This document shows positions 17,999 to 30,587 of a stretch of 64,000 nt of DNA, piece after piece (the stretch's first letter is position 1; every line of letters starts with the position of its first letter). Source of the DNA: Streptomyces sp. ITFR-16 (GTDB lineage Bacteria > Actinomycetota > Actinomycetes > Streptomycetales > Streptomycetaceae); contig NZ_CP134609.1 of NCBI RefSeq assembly GCF_031844705.1, positions 7,378,001 to 7,442,000 of the forward strand, read 5' to 3'. The notes below the pieces were generated by a model, which saw only the letters and a list, made by a program, of their open reading frames with translations, was not told the origin of the DNA and ran no database searches. The position numbers were made by a program, and so were the translations under genes.

Positions 17999-20900
17999 AT
18001 GATGGAACCGAGCGCTCGCCTCGTGCGGCTTTCACCTCAGAGCCTGGCCGGTCTGCGCCGCCGGACCGGTGACCGCGACGACCGGACCATCACCGAGGCC
18101 TGTGCCATCGGGCTCTCCTACTGGGCGACCGGCCTGAGTCCGGAGGGCATCGACCTGACCCCCGCCACCCTCTTCGCCGATGTGCTCGCCTGGGCCGACA
18201 ACGGCGGTGCCGGGCCCACCGGCTGGGAGGTCGGCGCGGACGGCCTGAGCATCACCCTCCCCGAGGGCGTGGAGCCGGCCGACGCCCAGCTCGCCCTGGA
18301 CGACCTCGCCGACTTCCCCGACCGGCCGCTGGGCACCATCGCGCCGTCCACGGTCGCCGCCCGGATCGAGGCCCTGGCCCGCTGGAACGACACCGGGGCG
18401 GACCGGGTCCGGCCCACCGTCGTGGAGATGTTCCGCGAGCAGGTCCGCACCCGCCCGGACGCCGTCGCCGTAGTGGACGAGCACCGGACCCTGACCTACC
18501 GTCAGGCGGGCGAGCTCTCCGGCCAGCTGGCCCATCACCTGACCGAACGCGGACTCACCGCGGAACAGGTCGTCGGGATCTCGCTCGGCCGCTCCGCCGA
18601 GATGGTCATCGGGCTGCTCGGTGTGCTCCAGGCGGGCTGCGCCTTCGTCCCGCTCGACCCGCAGTGGCCCGCAGCCCGCCGCTCGGTCGTCGTGGAGGAC
18701 GCCCGTATCGTCCTCCAGCTCAACGGCTCGGGCGCGCACGACCCGGGCGAGCCCGAGGCCGTGGCCGTCGACCTCGACGCCTGGGCCTTCGCCGACCGCC
18801 CCACCGAGGCACCCGCGATCACCGTCCCCGGAGCCGCACTCGCCTATGTGATCTTCACCTCCGGATCGACCGGGCGGCCCAAGGGCGCGATGATCCGTCA
18901 CGAGGCCATCAGCGAACGCCTGTTGTGGCAGGCCCACGAGATCCTCGGCTTCGGCCACGACGACGCCTCCCTGTTCAAGGCGCCGCTCTCCTTCGACATC
19001 TCCATCAACGAGATCTTCCTGCCGCTGGTCACCGGAGCCAGGCTGGTCGTCCTGCGGCCCGGCGGCGAGCGCGACCCGCACCATCTGCTGAGCGTGATCG
19101 CCGAACACCGCGTCACCTTCACCTACCTCGTCTCCTCCATGCTGGACGTCCTGCTGGAGATATCCGGCGACTCCGGACGCCTGGACAGCCTGCGGCACGT
19201 GTGGTGCGGCGGCGAGGTGCTGACACCCGAGCTGTACGAACGCTTCCGTACCCGCCTCGACATCCCCATGTACCACGGCTACGGCCCCGCCGAGACGACG
19301 ATCGGCGTCTCGCACGTCATCTACCGGGGCGAGGCCGAGCGCCTGTCCACCTCCATCGGCAAGGCCAACCCCAACACCCAGCTCTACGTCCTGGACGACG
19401 AGCTGCGCCCGGTCCCGGTCGGGGTCGGCGGCGAACTGTACGCGGGCGGCCTCCTGCTGGGCCGGGGCTATGTCAACGCGCCCGGACTGACCGCGTCCCG
19501 GTTCGTGGCCAACCCCTTCGCCCAGGACGGCTCACGGCTCTACCGCACCGGCGACCTCGCCCGGTTCGCCCCGGACGGATCGCTGGACTTCCTCGGCCGG
19601 GCCGACAACCAGATCAAGATCCGCGGCATGCGCCTGGAGATCGAGGACGTCGAGGCCGGACTCGCCGAGCACCCCCGCGTACGCCACACCTGTGTCGTCG
19701 CCCGGAAGAACTCGGTGGGCGGCACCTATCTGGTGGCGTACGTGATCCCCGCCGCAGGCAGCGAGGAGCTGACGGCACAGGACGTCCGGGCGTGGGCCGT
19801 CGCGCACATGGTCGAGTACATGGTGCCCACCCACACCGTCGTGTTGCCCGCGTTCCCGCTCACCGCCAACGGCAAGATCGACCGGAACGCCCTGCCGGAG
19901 CCCGTGATCACGACCGGGCCCGTCACCGCGCCCACCACCGAGAACGAGCGCGCGGTGTGCGCGGCCGTCGCGGCGGTGCTGAAGCTCGACGCGGTCGGCA
20001 CCGACCAGGACTTCTTCCGCCTCGGCGGAGACAGCATCCTGGCGATCTCCCTGCTCAGCGCGTTGCGCGAGGCCGGTCTCCATGTCACGGCCCGGCAGAT
20101 CTTCACCCACAGCGTCGTCGGCGAGCTGGCCGCGGTGGCGAGCCGCGAGGACGTCTCCGCAGTGCGGGACGACGACGTGGCCACCGGCTCCGTCGTGGGA
20201 TCGCCCATCGTCCAGTGGCTCGGCGAGACCACGGACGCCGTCGACGGCTTCGTGCAGTCGGTCGTCCTGAACACCCCGGCGGACCTCACCGCCGCCGCCC
20301 TCGACGAGATCCTGACCGCCGTCGTCCGCCGGCACGACATGCTGCGCGCCCGGCTGGTACGCGGCGAGCGCTGGGGCTTCCACATCCCCGAGGCGGACGG
20401 CGCCGTCGCCCGGTGGCAGGAGAGCGGGGCACCGCTCGACGACTGCGTCGCCCTCGCCACCGACGGGCTCGACCCGGACCACGGCGTGATGCTGCGCGCC
20501 GTCTGGCGCCGCGAAGCACGCCAGCTGGTCCTGGTCGCCCACCACGTGGTCGTCGACGGGGTGTCCTGGCGCGTCCTGATGGACGACCTGGCCACGGCAT
20601 GGCGGCAGGCCGCCTCCGGCACACCGGTCGAACTGCCCCCGGTGGGCACCTCGTTCCGCCGCTGGACCGAACTGCTCGCCCGCACCCCCTTCGACACCGA
20701 CCGGGCCCACTACGGGCGCGCCCTGCCCGGGCCGGACGCACCGGTGGGCCGGCGGCCGCTGACCGACGAGGACACCGTCGCCCGGGAACGGGAGCGGACC
20801 TTCACCGTCGGTCCCGCTGTCACCTCCGCCCTGCTCGGCGAGATCCCCGCGAGGTTCCACGCCGGCGTCAACGACGTGCTGCTCACCGCGCTCGCCGTCA

Positions 20901-23900
20901 CGCTCGCCCGCCGGCGGCGCGACCTCGGGCAGGACCAGACGTTCGCGCACATCGAACTCGAGGGCCACGGCCGCGAGGGCCAGTTCGTCGCGGACACCGC
21001 CGGATTCGAGCCGGATCTCTCGCGGACCGTGGGCTGGTTCACCACCCTGTTCCCGGTGACCGTGGACCCCGGCCCGGCGGCCGACCCCATGGACCCCGGC
21101 TACCTGGCCGCCGCGCTCAAGGCCGTGAAGGAGGACCTTGCCCGGGTCCCGCGCAACGGTCTGTCCTACGGCGCGCTGCGCCACCTGGCCGGCGCCGGAC
21201 CGCTCACGCCCGCCCCGCAGGTGCTGTTCAACTACCTGGGCCGGTTCGACGCGGGCGCGGGCGGCGACTGGCAGCTCGCCGGAGCCACCGGACAGCTGGG
21301 CGAGAAGCGCGACCCGAGGATGCGGCTGCCCCGCGCCCTGGAGTTCAACGCCATCGCCGAACCCGCCGAGAACGGCGCCTACGAACTGGTCACCACCCTG
21401 TCCTGGCCCGAGGGGATGTTCACCGACGCCGACATCACCACCCTCGTCGGCTACTTCCGCGAAGCCCTGACCGCCCTGGCCGCGCTCGACGGGGGCGGCC
21501 ACTCGCCCAGCGACTTCGCCCCCGTCCCGCTCACCCAGGCCGACGTCGACGCGCTGGACGGCCCCGGCCTGCGCGACATCCTGCCGCTGACCCCGCTCCA
21601 GGAGGGCCTGTACTTCCACTCGGTCTTCGACGACGACTCCGCCGGCAGCTACGTCGAGCAGCAACTCCTCACCCTGGAAGGCGAGGTGGACGCGGACCGG
21701 CTCCGGGCGGCGGCCACCCGGCTGCTCACCCTGTACCCCAACCTGGCCGCGCGGTTCGTGGCCCTCGCCGACGGCCGGGTCGTCTCCGTGCTGGAGAGCG
21801 GCGCCGAGGCCCCGTTCACCACGCTGGACCGCCCCGGGATCACCGACGACGCGCTCCGCGACCTCGCAGAGCGGGACCGGCGCGCCGGATTCGACCTGGC
21901 CGAGGGACCGCTCATGCGGTACACCCTCGTCCGCGGCGGCCCCGGCCGCACCGTGCTGGTGCAGACCGTGCACCACATCATCGCCGACGGCTGGTCCGTC
22001 CCCCCGATGCTCCGCGCGCTCCTGGCCGAGTACCACCGCCCCGGCACCGCGTACCGCGCCGGCGGCTTCCCCGACTACGTACGCCTGCTCGCCGGACGCG
22101 ACGACGAGGAGAGCGACCGGGTCTGGGGCGAGCAGCTCGCCGGGCTGCCCGGACCTTCGCTGGTGGCCGAGGGACACACCCCGTCCGACCGGTTCGCCGA
22201 CACCGCCGCGGAGCCCGGGGACGACATCGACGCCGCCGCCCGCGCCGCCGGCGTACCGCTGAGCGTGGCCGTGCACAGCGCCTGGGCCCTGACGCTCGGC
22301 GGCCTCCTGCACGGCAGGGACGTCGTGTTCGGCTCCACCGTCTCCGGCCGCGACGCCGATGTTCCCGGCATCGGCGACATGGTCGGCCTCTTCATCAACA
22401 CCATTCCGGTACGCGCCCGTTGGGACGCCGCCACCACGGCGGACGGCCTGCTCACCTCGGTGCGGGAGCACCAGAGCGCGGTCCTGGCCCACCAGCACGT
22501 ATCGCTGGCGCGGATCGGCCGCCTGGCCGGCGCCGACGCCCGGTTCGACACCCTGGTGGTGTTCGACGTGGCGACCGATGTGGCCGGTCTGCGCGGGCCC
22601 GACGACGAGCTGGTCATCACCGGCATCGTCAACGAGGGCGCCCCGCACTACCCGCTGACCCTGGTCGTGGAACGCGCCCCCGACGACAGCCCGCGCTTCA
22701 ACCTGATCTACGACGGCGAACTGCTCCGCGAGGCGAGCGCCCGGCAGATCCTGGACACCTTCACCCGCGCCCTCACCGGCCTGCTCACCCGCCCGGACAC
22801 CCCGGTCGACGAGCTGGTGGCCGAGGACACCGGCCGGAGCGCCGCGCTCGCCCCGACGACCCTGGGCGCCCTGTTCGACGCCGCCGCCCGGCGCGACCCG
22901 GCCGCCGCGGCCGTCACCCAGTGCGCTCTGGACGGCACCACCGCGTCCCTGACCTACGGCGAACTGGCCGCGGCGAAGGACGAGCTGGCCGCGACCCTGC
23001 GGACGGCCGGAGTCGCGCCGGGCCGCCGTGTCGCCGTCGCCGTCCCGCGCTCCACCGAGCAGGTCACCGCCCTCATCGCCATCGTCACAGCGGGCGGCGC
23101 CTACGTACCGCTGGACCTGGCCTACCCCGACGAACGGCTGGAGTACATCCTCGCCGACGCCGCCCCGCAGGCCGTCCTGGTCAGCCGTGAGCAGCGGGAC
23201 CGCTTCACCGCGCTCCTGGACCGGGCGGGCGTGCCCGCCCGGGTGCTCGTGCTCGGCGAGGAGCCGGCGCCGACGGAACAGCCGCAGACGGCCCCGTCGG
23301 GACCCGGACCCCAGGACCCCGCCTACGTCATCTACACCTCGGGGTCGACCGGCCGTCCCAAGGGCGTCGTCGTCCCGCACTCCGCCGTGGCGGCGCTCCT
23401 CGCCAACACCCGCTCCGACATGGAGTTCGGCCCCGACGACGTCTGGGTCCAGTTCCACTCGTACTCCTTCGACTTCGCCGTCTGGGAGCTGTGGGGCGCG
23501 CTGGCGCACGGCGGTGAGCTGCTGGTGCCCGACTACGGGCTGACCCGCTCCCCGGTGGACTTCCACCGGCTGGTGCGCGAGCGCGGGGTGACCGTGCTCA
23601 ACCAGACTCCGTCGGCGTTCTACCAGTTCATCGAGGCCGACCGGCACGCCGGTGCGCCGGCCACCGCGCTGCGCCGGATCATCTTCGGCGGCGAGGCGCT
23701 GGATCCCGTACGGCTGCGCGGCTGGGTGGAGCGGTACGGCACCGCCTCGCCCGAGCTGGTCAACATGTACGGCATCACCGAGACCACCGTCCATGTCACC
23801 CACCGGGTGCTCACCGACGAGGACTTCGGCGCCGACGTCAGCCCGATCGGCGGCCCGATCCCCGGCCTGACCACCTATCTGCTCGACGACCGGCTCCGTC

Positions 23901-26900
23901 CGGTGCCGCCGGGCCGGGTGGGCGCCATCTATGTCGCGGGCGACCAGGTGTCGCTCGGCTACCTCGGACGGCCGGGGCTCACCGCCGGCCGGTTCGTGGC
24001 CAACCCCTTCACCGACGACGGCTCCCGCATGTACCACACGGGCGATCTGGCCCGCCGCACGCTCGACGGGGAGCTGGAGTTCGCCGGCCGCGCCGACGAC
24101 CAGGTGCAGCTCAAGGGCTTCCGCATCGAGCTCGGCGAGGTCGAGTCCGCGGTGCGCGAGCTCGACGGGGTGGTCGACGTGGCCGTCACCCCGGCGGACA
24201 GCGGCGACCATCTGATCGCGCACGTCGTGGGCCGGGTCCCCGGCGACCTGGCCGTCCTGCTCGCCGCGAAGCTGCCCGTGCACATGGTGCCAGGCCAGGT
24301 GCTGACGGTCGACGCGCTGCCGCTCACCGTCAACGGCAAGCTGGACCGCAAGGCGCTGGCTTCGCACGCCGCCGCACGACAGGACGACGCCCCGGTGGCG
24401 GCGGACGGCTCCGCGCTCGCCGAGCTGACCGCGATCTTCGCCGGCGTGCTGCCGGGCGCCGACGTGGACGAGGACACCGACTTCTTCATGGCCGGCGGCG
24501 ACAGCATCGTCGCGATCACCGTGATCAACCGGGCCAGGGCGCTCGGTCTGGCCATCGCGCCCCGGGACGTGTTCCTGTACAAGACCCCGCGCGCGCTGGC
24601 CGGACAGCTGGGCTCACGCACACCGGCGGCCGCCGGACCCCGGCGGGAGCGCCACGAGGACGGACCGCTGGCACCGACGCCGATCATCCTGCGCCGGCGC
24701 GAACTGGGCGGCTCGCTCGCCCGGTTCGCCCAGGCCAGGACCCTGCTCACGGCCGAGGACAGCACGCTCGCCGACATCGGGCGCGCCGCGAACGCCGTCG
24801 TGGCCGCGCACCCGGCCCTGCGGCTCCGGCTGGACACCGCCCACGGCGTGTGGACCCTGCGCACCGAGCCGTTCCGCGAGTTCGCCGTCGAGCAGTCGCA
24901 GGCGCCGGACGCCGCAGCCGCCGCGGACGAGGCCGCCGGTCGCCTGGACCCCGAGTCCGGTGACGTCGTCGCGTTCAGCTGGCTGCCCGCCGCCCGCACC
25001 CTCGTGGTCACCGCGCACCACCTCGCGGTCGACGCCGTCTCCTGGCTGATCGTCCTCGACGACCTGGCCACCGCCCTGCGCGGCGAACCCCTGGCGCCGG
25101 CCACCACCTCCTACGCGGAGTACGCCGAAGCCCTCACCGCCCGGGCGTCCCACGAGACCGGGAGCCTCGGCGACTGGGTCACCACGCTCGACGCGCCCCC
25201 GCTGCTGCCCGAGACCGGGGAACTGCGCGAGACCACCGTCGTCCTCGCCCCCGAGGTGAGCGACCGGCTGACGCGTACGGCGCCCGCCGCGCTCGGCACC
25301 GGCCTCACCGAGCTGCTGTGCGGCGCCCTGCGCACCGCGCTGACCCGCGTCCAGCCCACGCCCACCGACCTCGCGATCGACCTGGAGCGGCACGGCCGGG
25401 TCCCCGCGGCCGACCACCACGACTACACCCGTACGGTCGGCTGGTTCACCTCCATCGCGCCCGTACGGCTCACCGCGCACACCGACCCCGTCGAGGCCGC
25501 CCGGGAGGTCGCCGAGCGCCAGCCGGACGAGTCCGGGCACGTGGCCTACGGCCGGCTCAGGTACCTCAACCCGCAGACGGCCCCGCTGCTGACCGCCCGC
25601 CCGCAGGTCCTGTTCAACTACCTCGGCCGGGGCGGCGAGTCCGACGTCCCGCAGATCACCGGCGGCGAGGGGAACAGCCCGTACGCCGTCGAGGTCAACG
25701 CCTGGACCGACGCCTCCACCGGCAGTCTGCACGCCGCCTTCACCCTCGCCGACGGCATCCCCGACGCCGTCACCGCGCACTGGCGCACCGCGCTGGAACA
25801 TCTCGCGGACGCCGCCGCCACCGCCGAACGCACCGCACCGGTCACCCCGCTCCAGCGCGGCCTGTACTTCCAGGCCCAGCTGGCCGGCACCGCCGGACAC
25901 TACGTCGCGCAGAGCTACTTCACCTTCGACCGGCGCCTGGACACCGACGCGCTGGCCGACGCCATGGCGTACGTCATCGCCCGGCACCCCGTCGTGGGCG
26001 CCGGCTTCACCACCGACGACGACGGCAACCCGGTCCAGGTCCTGAAGGCGGGCACCCGGGTCGGCGTCCGCACGGTCCACCTGGAGACGGAGGCGGAGGC
26101 CGACGCACTGCGCGCCAGGGACCGCGACACCGGCTTCGACCCGGGCGAGCCGCCGCTGATCCGGCTGACCGTGGTGCGGCTGCCCGACGGCCGCGACGGC
26201 CTGCTGCTCAGCTACCACCTGCTGCTGTGGGACGGCTGGTCCCGCGAGATCCTGCTGCGCGACCTGTTCGACGCCTACCGGGCGCTCCTCGCGGGCGAGG
26301 CGCTGGACGCGACGCCGCTGACACCGGGGTTCGAGGACTACGCCCGCACGCTCGCCGCCAAGGACCCCGCCGTATCGGAACGCTTCTGGGCGGAGCACCT
26401 GACCGGCCTCAGCGGCCCGACCCTGCTCGCCGGACCCCGGCCGGCGCAGACCGACGCACTGCCGCACGCGCTGGTGCACACCCTGACCGCCGAACAGTCC
26501 GACCTGCTGCGGGAAGCCGCCCGGGTGCACGGGGTCACGCTGAACTCCGTACTGACCGGAGCGTTCGGCCTGCTGCTCGGCGCCCACACGGGCCGCGGCG
26601 ACGCCGTGTTCGGAGTGACCGTCTCCGGACGCGAGGGCGAGGGACTTGCCGGCATCGTCGGCGTGCTGCTCAACACCGTGCCCCTGTGGACCCGGGCCCG
26701 GCCCGGTGACACGGTCCGGGAGTACCTGTCGGCCGTGCAGGCGGCCCGGGTCGAGGCCATGGAGCACGAGCACCTGGGGCTCGGCGAGATCCAGCGCGCC
26801 AGCGGGCACGACACCCTGTTCGACAACCTCTTCGTGCTCCAGAACTTCCTGGACCTGGACGCCTTCGCCGAGATGAACGCCCGGCACGGCATCACGTCCG

Positions 26901-28891
26901 TCAAGGCCGACGACTCCACGCACTACCCGTTCACCTGGGTCGTCACGCCCGGCGAACGGCTCACCGTCAAGCTGGAGCACCGCGACGACGACACCGAGGG
27001 CGCCCGCCGCCTCCTCGACGGCTATCTGCGGGTCCTGGAGGACCTGGCCCGGTCGACCGGGCCGCTGGGCGCCCTGCCGGGCCTCGCACCGGCCCCCGAA
27101 CCCGCCGGGCGCACGGACGTCGGCACCGACACCGTCGTCGACCGCTTCGACCGGGCGGCGGACCGCGACCCCGGACGCACCGCCCTCGTCGCCGATGGCT
27201 CGAGACTGACCTTCGGCGAACTGCGCGACCGCAGCCGCGCGGTGGCCGGGGTGCTCGCCGCACGCGGTATCGGACCGGAGAAGGCCGTGGGGCTCGCCGT
27301 CCCGCGCTCCCTCGACTCGATCGTGGCGCTGTTCGCCGTACTGCGGGTCGGCGCCGCCTATGTGCCGCTGGAGCTGGACCACCCGGACGAGCGGATCGCG
27401 GCGATCGTCGCGGACGCCCGGCCCGAGGTGATCCTCACCGTGAGCGCCGTCGCGCCCCGGCTGACCGGCGCGCTCATCGAGCTGGACCGCCCGCTGCCCG
27501 AGGCGGAGCCGTACCTCACGTTCGCGCCCGGGGACCCGGACCGGCTGCGGCACCCCGCGTACACGATCTACACCTCCGGTTCGACCGGGCAGCCCAAGGG
27601 CGTGGTGACCGAGTACGCCGGGCTCACCAACATGCTGGTCAACCACCAGCGCCGGATCTTCGAACCGGTCCTCGCGGAGCACGGGCACCGCACCTTCCGG
27701 ATCGCGCACACCGTGTCGTTCGCCTTCGACATGTCGTGGGAGGAGCTGCTGTGGCTCGCCGACGGCCACGAGGTGCACATCTGCGACGAGGAACTGCGCC
27801 GCGACGCGCCCCGGCTGGTCGAGTACTGCCTCGCGCACGGCATCGACGTCATCAACGTGACCCCGACCTACGCCCAGCAACTGGTGGCCGAGGGGCTGCT
27901 CGACAACCCGGAGCGGCGCCCCGCGCTGGTGCTGCTGGGCGGCGAGGCCGTCACCCCGGGCCTGTGGCAGCGGCTCGCCGAGACGGAGGGGACGGTCGGC
28001 TACAACCTCTACGGCCCCACCGAGTACACCATCAACACCCTCGGCGTCGGCACCTTCGAATGCCAGGACCCGGTGGTCGGTGTGGCCATCGACAACACCG
28101 AGGTGTACGTCCTGGACCCGTGGCTGCGCCCGCTGCCGGACGGCGTCCCCGGCGAGCTGTACGTGTCGGGCATCGGCATCGCCCGCGGCTACCTCGGACA
28201 GCCCGCCCAGACGTCGCACCGGTTCGTCGCCTGCCCGTTCGGCGCGCCCGGCGAGCGCATGTACCGCACCGGGGACCTGGTGGTCCGGCGGCCCGACGGC
28301 AATCTGTCCTACCTGGGCCGCACCGACCAGCAGGTCAAGATCCGCGGCCACCGGGTCGAACCCGGGGAGGTCGAGGCCGCGTTCGCCGCGCACCCGGCGG
28401 TGCGGTTCGCCGCCGCGGTCGCCCAGAAGGACCCGCAGGTCGACGGGGCGTACCGGCTGGCCGCCTACCTGGTGCTCGACGGCGCCGACCTGGCCGCCGT
28501 CGCCGCCGAAGTGGGCGCCGGACTGCCGGACTTCCTGCGCCCGACGCACTACGCCGAGGTCGACAGCATCCCGCTGACGGTCAACGGCAAGGCCGACACC
28601 AAGGCGCTGCCCGAGCCCAAGCCGCTGGGCGTGCTGACCGGGGCGGGGGAGCGCGCGCCCGAGACCGGGACCGAGATCACGGTGTGCGAGTTCTTCGCCG
28701 AGGCACTGGACCTGGACGACGACGAGGTGAGCGCGGTCAGTGACTTCGTGTCCCTCGGCGGGCACTCCATGCTGGCGGTGCGGCTGATAGGGCTGCTCCG
28801 ACGGGAGTACGGTCCTGTGATCACCATCCGAGACCTGCTCACCCTGCGAACCCCCGAAGCGATTGCCGGCCACCTCGATGAACACTCCTGA
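17999..28891 (+). CDS. cchH: Coelichelin nonribosomal peptide synthetase CchH (three modules)
   Basis: The 3630-residue enzyme reads A-PCP-E / C-A-PCP-E / C-A-PCP. A1 has T-S-G-S-T-G near residue 286. The PCP serines are S679, S2169 and S3590. E domains carry HHxxxDGVSW at 848 and HHxxxDAVSW at 2340. C2 has HHIIADG at 1325. C3 has YHLLLWDG at 2739, keeping the second, catalytic His. Specificity codes read DINYWGGIGK (A1), DFWNIGMVHK (A2) and DMENLGLINK (A3), which I recall as formyl-hydroxyornithine, threonine and hydroxyornithine in CchH. Both PCPs before E domains have GGDS; the last has GGHS. There is no thioesterase. Residues 1-140 contain a remnant C-A linker (ARWNDT) without a C domain. 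RBS GGAG precedes ATGATG. Coelichelin is a tetrapeptide, so module 1 must act twice. Confidence 0.97.
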   Translation: MMEPSARLVRLSPQSLAGLRRRTGDRDDRTITEACAIGLSYWATGLSPEGIDLTPATLFADVLAWADNGGAGPTGWEVGADGLSITLPEGVEPADAQLALDDLADFPDRPLGTIAPSTVAARIEALARWNDTGADRVRPTVVEMFREQVRTRPDAVAVVDEHRTLTYRQAGELSGQLAHHLTERGLTAEQVVGISLGRSAEMVIGLLGVLQAGCAFVPLDPQWPAARRSVVVEDARIVLQLNGSGAHDPGEPEAVAVDLDAWAFADRPTEAPAITVPGAALAYVIFTSGSTGRPKGAMIRHEAISERLLWQAHEILGFGHDDASLFKAPLSFDISINEIFLPLVTGARLVVLRPGGERDPHHLLSVIAEHRVTFTYLVSSMLDVLLEISGDSGRLDSLRHVWCGGEVLTPELYERFRTRLDIPMYHGYGPAETTIGVSHVIYRGEAERLSTSIGKANPNTQLYVLDDELRPVPVGVGGELYAGGLLLGRGYVNAPGLTASRFVANPFAQDGSRLYRTGDLARFAPDGSLDFLGRADNQIKIRGMRLEIEDVEAGLAEHPRVRHTCVVARKNSVGGTYLVAYVIPAAGSEELTAQDVRAWAVAHMVEYMVPTHTVVLPAFPLTANGKIDRNALPEPVITTGPVTAPTTENERAVCAAVAAVLKLDAVGTDQDFFRLGGDSILAISLLSALREAGLHVTARQIFTHSVVGELAAVASREDVSAVRDDDVATGSVVGSPIVQWLGETTDAVDGFVQSVVLNTPADLTAAALDEILTAVVRRHDMLRARLVRGERWGFHIPEADGAVARWQESGAPLDDCVALATDGLDPDHGVMLRAVWRREARQLVLVAHHVVVDGVSWRVLMDDLATAWRQAASGTPVELPPVGTSFRRWTELLARTPFDTDRAHYGRALPGPDAPVGRRPLTDEDTVARERERTFTVGPAVTSALLGEIPARFHAGVNDVLLTALAVTLARRRRDLGQDQTFAHIELEGHGREGQFVADTAGFEPDLSRTVGWFTTLFPVTVDPGPAADPMDPGYLAAALKAVKEDLARVPRNGLSYGALRHLAGAGPLTPAPQVLFNYLGRFDAGAGGDWQLAGATGQLGEKRDPRMRLPRALEFNAIAEPAENGAYELVTTLSWPEGMFTDADITTLVGYFREALTALAALDGGGHSPSDFAPVPLTQADVDALDGPGLRDILPLTPLQEGLYFHSVFDDDSAGSYVEQQLLTLEGEVDADRLRAAATRLLTLYPNLAARFVALADGRVVSVLESGAEAPFTTLDRPGITDDALRDLAERDRRAGFDLAEGPLMRYTLVRGGPGRTVLVQTVHHIIADGWSVPPMLRALLAEYHRPGTAYRAGGFPDYVRLLAGRDDEESDRVWGEQLAGLPGPSLVAEGHTPSDRFADTAAEPGDDIDAAARAAGVPLSVAVHSAWALTLGGLLHGRDVVFGSTVSGRDADVPGIGDMVGLFINTIPVRARWDAATTADGLLTSVREHQSAVLAHQHVSLARIGRLAGADARFDTLVVFDVATDVAGLRGPDDELVITGIVNEGAPHYPLTLVVERAPDDSPRFNLIYDGELLREASARQILDTFTRALTGLLTRPDTPVDELVAEDTGRSAALAPTTLGALFDAAARRDPAAAAVTQCALDGTTASLTYGELAAAKDELAATLRTAGVAPGRRVAVAVPRSTEQVTALIAIVTAGGAYVPLDLAYPDERLEYILADAAPQAVLVSREQRDRFTALLDRAGVPARVLVLGEEPAPTEQPQTAPSGPGPQDPAYVIYTSGSTGRPKGVVVPHSAVAALLANTRSDMEFGPDDVWVQFHSYSFDFAVWELWGALAHGGELLVPDYGLTRSPVDFHRLVRERGVTVLNQTPSAFYQFIEADRHAGAPATALRRIIFGGEALDPVRLRGWVERYGTASPELVNMYGITETTVHVTHRVLTDEDFGADVSPIGGPIPGLTTYLLDDRLRPVPPGRVGAIYVAGDQVSLGYLGRPGLTAGRFVANPFTDDGSRMYHTGDLARRTLDGELEFAGRADDQVQLKGFRIELGEVESAVRELDGVVDVAVTPADSGDHLIAHVVGRVPGDLAVLLAAKLPVHMVPGQVLTVDALPLTVNGKLDRKALASHAAARQDDAPVAADGSALAELTAIFAGVLPGADVDEDTDFFMAGGDSIVAITVINRARALGLAIAPRDVFLYKTPRALAGQLGSRTPAAAGPRRERHEDGPLAPTPIILRRRELGGSLARFAQARTLLTAEDSTLADIGRAANAVVAAHPALRLRLDTAHGVWTLRTEPFREFAVEQSQAPDAAAAADEAAGRLDPESGDVVAFSWLPAARTLVVTAHHLAVDAVSWLIVLDDLATALRGEPLAPATTSYAEYAEALTARASHETGSLGDWVTTLDAPPLLPETGELRETTVVLAPEVSDRLTRTAPAALGTGLTELLCGALRTALTRVQPTPTDLAIDLERHGRVPAADHHDYTRTVGWFTSIAPVRLTAHTDPVEAAREVAERQPDESGHVAYGRLRYLNPQTAPLLTARPQVLFNYLGRGGESDVPQITGGEGNSPYAVEVNAWTDASTGSLHAAFTLADGIPDAVTAHWRTALEHLADAAATAERTAPVTPLQRGLYFQAQLAGTAGHYVAQSYFTFDRRLDTDALADAMAYVIARHPVVGAGFTTDDDGNPVQVLKAGTRVGVRTVHLETEAEADALRARDRDTGFDPGEPPLIRLTVVRLPDGRDGLLLSYHLLLWDGWSREILLRDLFDAYRALLAGEALDATPLTPGFEDYARTLAAKDPAVSERFWAEHLTGLSGPTLLAGPRPAQTDALPHALVHTLTAEQSDLLREAARVHGVTLNSVLTGAFGLLLGAHTGRGDAVFGVTVSGREGEGLAGIVGVLLNTVPLWTRARPGDTVREYLSAVQAARVEAMEHEHLGLGEIQRASGHDTLFDNLFVLQNFLDLDAFAEMNARHGITSVKADDSTHYPFTWVVTPGERLTVKLEHRDDDTEGARRLLDGYLRVLEDLARSTGPLGALPGLAPAPEPAGRTDVGTDTVVDRFDRAADRDPGRTALVADGSRLTFGELRDRSRAVAGVLAARGIGPEKAVGLAVPRSLDSIVALFAVLRVGAAYVPLELDHPDERIAAIVADARPEVILTVSAVAPRLTGALIELDRPLPEAEPYLTFAPGDPDRLRHPAYTIYTSGSTGQPKGVVTEYAGLTNMLVNHQRRIFEPVLAEHGHRTFRIAHTVSFAFDMSWEELLWLADGHEVHICDEELRRDAPRLVEYCLAHGIDVINVTPTYAQQLVAEGLLDNPERRPALVLLGGEAVTPGLWQRLAETEGTVGYNLYGPTEYTINTLGVGTFECQDPVVGVAIDNTEVYVLDPWLRPLPDGVPGELYVSGIGIARGYLGQPAQTSHRFVACPFGAPGERMYRTGDLVVRRPDGNLSYLGRTDQQVKIRGHRVEPGEVEAAFAAHPAVRFAAAVAQKDPQVDGAYRLAAYLVLDGADLAAVAAEVGAGLPDFLRPTHYAEVDSIPLTVNGKADTKALPEPKPLGVLTGAGERAPETGTEITVCEFFAEALDLDDDEVSAVSDFVSLGGHSMLAVRLIGLLRREYGPVITIRDLLTLRTPEAIAGHLDEHS

Positions 28892-30578
28892 CACCCCGCG
28901 GCCCCGCCAGGGCGCCGACATCCTGCGCACCGCGCTGCGGCGCAACGTCGGCGCCATGGCCTGGGGCACCGTCCTCATGGGCCTGTACCAGGCCGGTGAG
29001 ACGGCCTTCCCGATCGCGCTCGGCCTGATCGTCGAGCACACCCTGCAGCACCGGAGCCCCGGTTCGCTCGGGCTGTCGATCGGCGCGCTGGCCGTGATCA
29101 TCACGACCGTCTCGCTGTCGTGGCGGTTCGGGATGCGGATCCTGCAGAAGGCCAACACGACCGAGGCACACCGCTGGCGGGTGCAGGTCGCGGCCTGCGG
29201 CCTGCAGCCGGTGGCCCGGGACGTGGACCTGAAGTCCGGCGAGGTGCTGACCATCGCCACCGAGGACGCCGACCAGACCGCCGACATCATCGAGGTGGTG
29301 CCGCTGCTGTTCAGCTCGCTGGTCGCGGTCCTGGTCGCCGCCGTCGCGCTCGGTCTGGCCGATCTCCGGCTCGGGCTGCTGGTGATCGTGGGCACCGTCG
29401 CGATCCTGTCGGTGCTCAGCGTCATGTCCCGCCGTATCGGAGCCGGCACCCAGGAGCAGCAGGCCCGGGTGGCACGGGCGGGCGCCAAGGTCGCCGACCT
29501 GATCACCGGTCTGCGCCCGCTGCACGGCTTCGGCGGCAATCACGCCGCGTTCCGCTCCTACCGCGCGGTCAGCGCCGAGGCGAAGCAGCAGTCGATCACC
29601 GTCGCCCGGGTGAACGGGGTGTACGCGGGCACCGCACTGGCCCTCAACGCGGTCCTCGCCGCCGCCGTCACCCTGACAGCCGGCTATCTGGCCTTCGCCG
29701 GCCGGATCACCATCGGGGAACTCGTCATGGCCGTGGGCCTCGCGCAGTTCATCATGGAACCGCTCAAGATGTTCTCGGAGATGCCCAAGTACGTGATGAT
29801 GGCGCGCGCGTCGGCCGAGCGGATGGCGCTGGTCCTGTCCGCGCCGCCGGTGACGACCCCGGGACAGGAGAGCCCGGCCGAGGGCGGATCGCTGGAGATC
29901 GACTGTGTACGGTACGGGGCGCTGCGCCGGCTGAAGTTCGAGGTGGCCGCCGGGGAGTTCGTGGCGATCGCCGCCTACCAGCCGCGTGCCGCCGCCGACT
30001 TCGCCTCGATCCTCGCGGTGAACGTCCCGCCGCAGGCGTACGAGGGAGTGGTGCGGGTCAGCGGGCAGGAGATCGCGGACCTGTCGGCCGAGGCGGTCCG
30101 CGCGCACATGCTGGTGAACCCGTACGACGGGGAGATCTTCGCCGGCACCCTGCGGACGAACATCGACCCGTCGGGCACCAGCCGTACGGTGCCCGAGGCC
30201 GTCGAGGCGTCCATGCTGACCGATGTCGTCGCCCTCCACCGCGAGGGGCTCGACTACACCGTCCGCGACCGGGGCGCGAACCTCTCCGGCGGCCAGCGCC
30301 AGCGGCTCTCGCTGGCCCGCGCGCTCGCCGCCGACACCGACGTCCTGGTGCTCCACAACCCGACGACGGCCGTCGACGCGGTGACCGAACAGCTCATCGC
30401 GCGCAACATCGCGAAGCTGCGCCGGGGCCGTACCACCGTCGTGATCACCAGCAGCCCGGCGGTGCTGGACGCCGCCGACCGGGTCCTCGTCCTGGACGAC
30501 GGCGTCATCACGGCGGAGGACACCCACCGCAACCTCCTGGCCACCGACGAGGCGTACTGCCTCGCGGTGGCCAGGTGA
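28878..30578 (+). CDS. cchI: ABC exporter half-transporter CchI (degenerate Walker A/B, intact signature)
   Basis: The ATG at 28878 lies inside the end of cchH (14-bp overlap), giving 566 residues with a six-helix membrane domain (about 15-310) and a nucleotide-binding domain. The Walker A region (about 365-374) reads [10 protein letters not shown], with no GxxGxGK and no lysine. Walker B is V-L-V-L-H493-N494 instead of D-E. The H-loop position is S525. Yet the signature L-S-G-G-Q-R-Q-R at 469-476 is perfect. It cannot hydrolyse ATP alone but can complete the site of CchG. Role: siderophore export with CchG. Confidence 0.9.
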   Translation: MNTPDTPRPRQGADILRTALRRNVGAMAWGTVLMGLYQAGETAFPIALGLIVEHTLQHRSPGSLGLSIGALAVIITTVSLSWRFGMRILQKANTTEAHRWRVQVAACGLQPVARDVDLKSGEVLTIATEDADQTADIIEVVPLLFSSLVAVLVAAVALGLADLRLGLLVIVGTVAILSVLSVMSRRIGAGTQEQQARVARAGAKVADLITGLRPLHGFGGNHAAFRSYRAVSAEAKQQSITVARVNGVYAGTALALNAVLAAAVTLTAGYLAFAGRITIGELVMAVGLAQFIMEPLKMFSEMPKYVMMARASAERMALVLSAPPVTTPGQESPAEGGSLEIDCVRYGALRRLKFEVAAGEFVAIAAYQPRAAADFASILAVNVPPQAYEGVVRVSGQEIADLSAEAVRAHMLVNPYDGEIFAGTLRTNIDPSGTSRTVPEAVEASMLTDVVALHREGLDYTVRDRGANLSGGQRQRLSLARALAADTDVLVLHNPTTAVDAVTEQLIARNIAKLRRGRTTVVITSSPAVLDAADRVLVLDDGVITAEDTHRNLLATDEAYCLAVAR

Positions 30579-30587
30579 GGCGTCGCC

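Noticed and set aside
17999-24367. Very long open frames on other frames and on the minus strand across the NRPS gene, up to about 1600 codons
   Set aside because: They arise from the extreme GC third-position bias of the real gene. The translations are low-complexity Arg/Ala/Gly/Pro sequences without domains.
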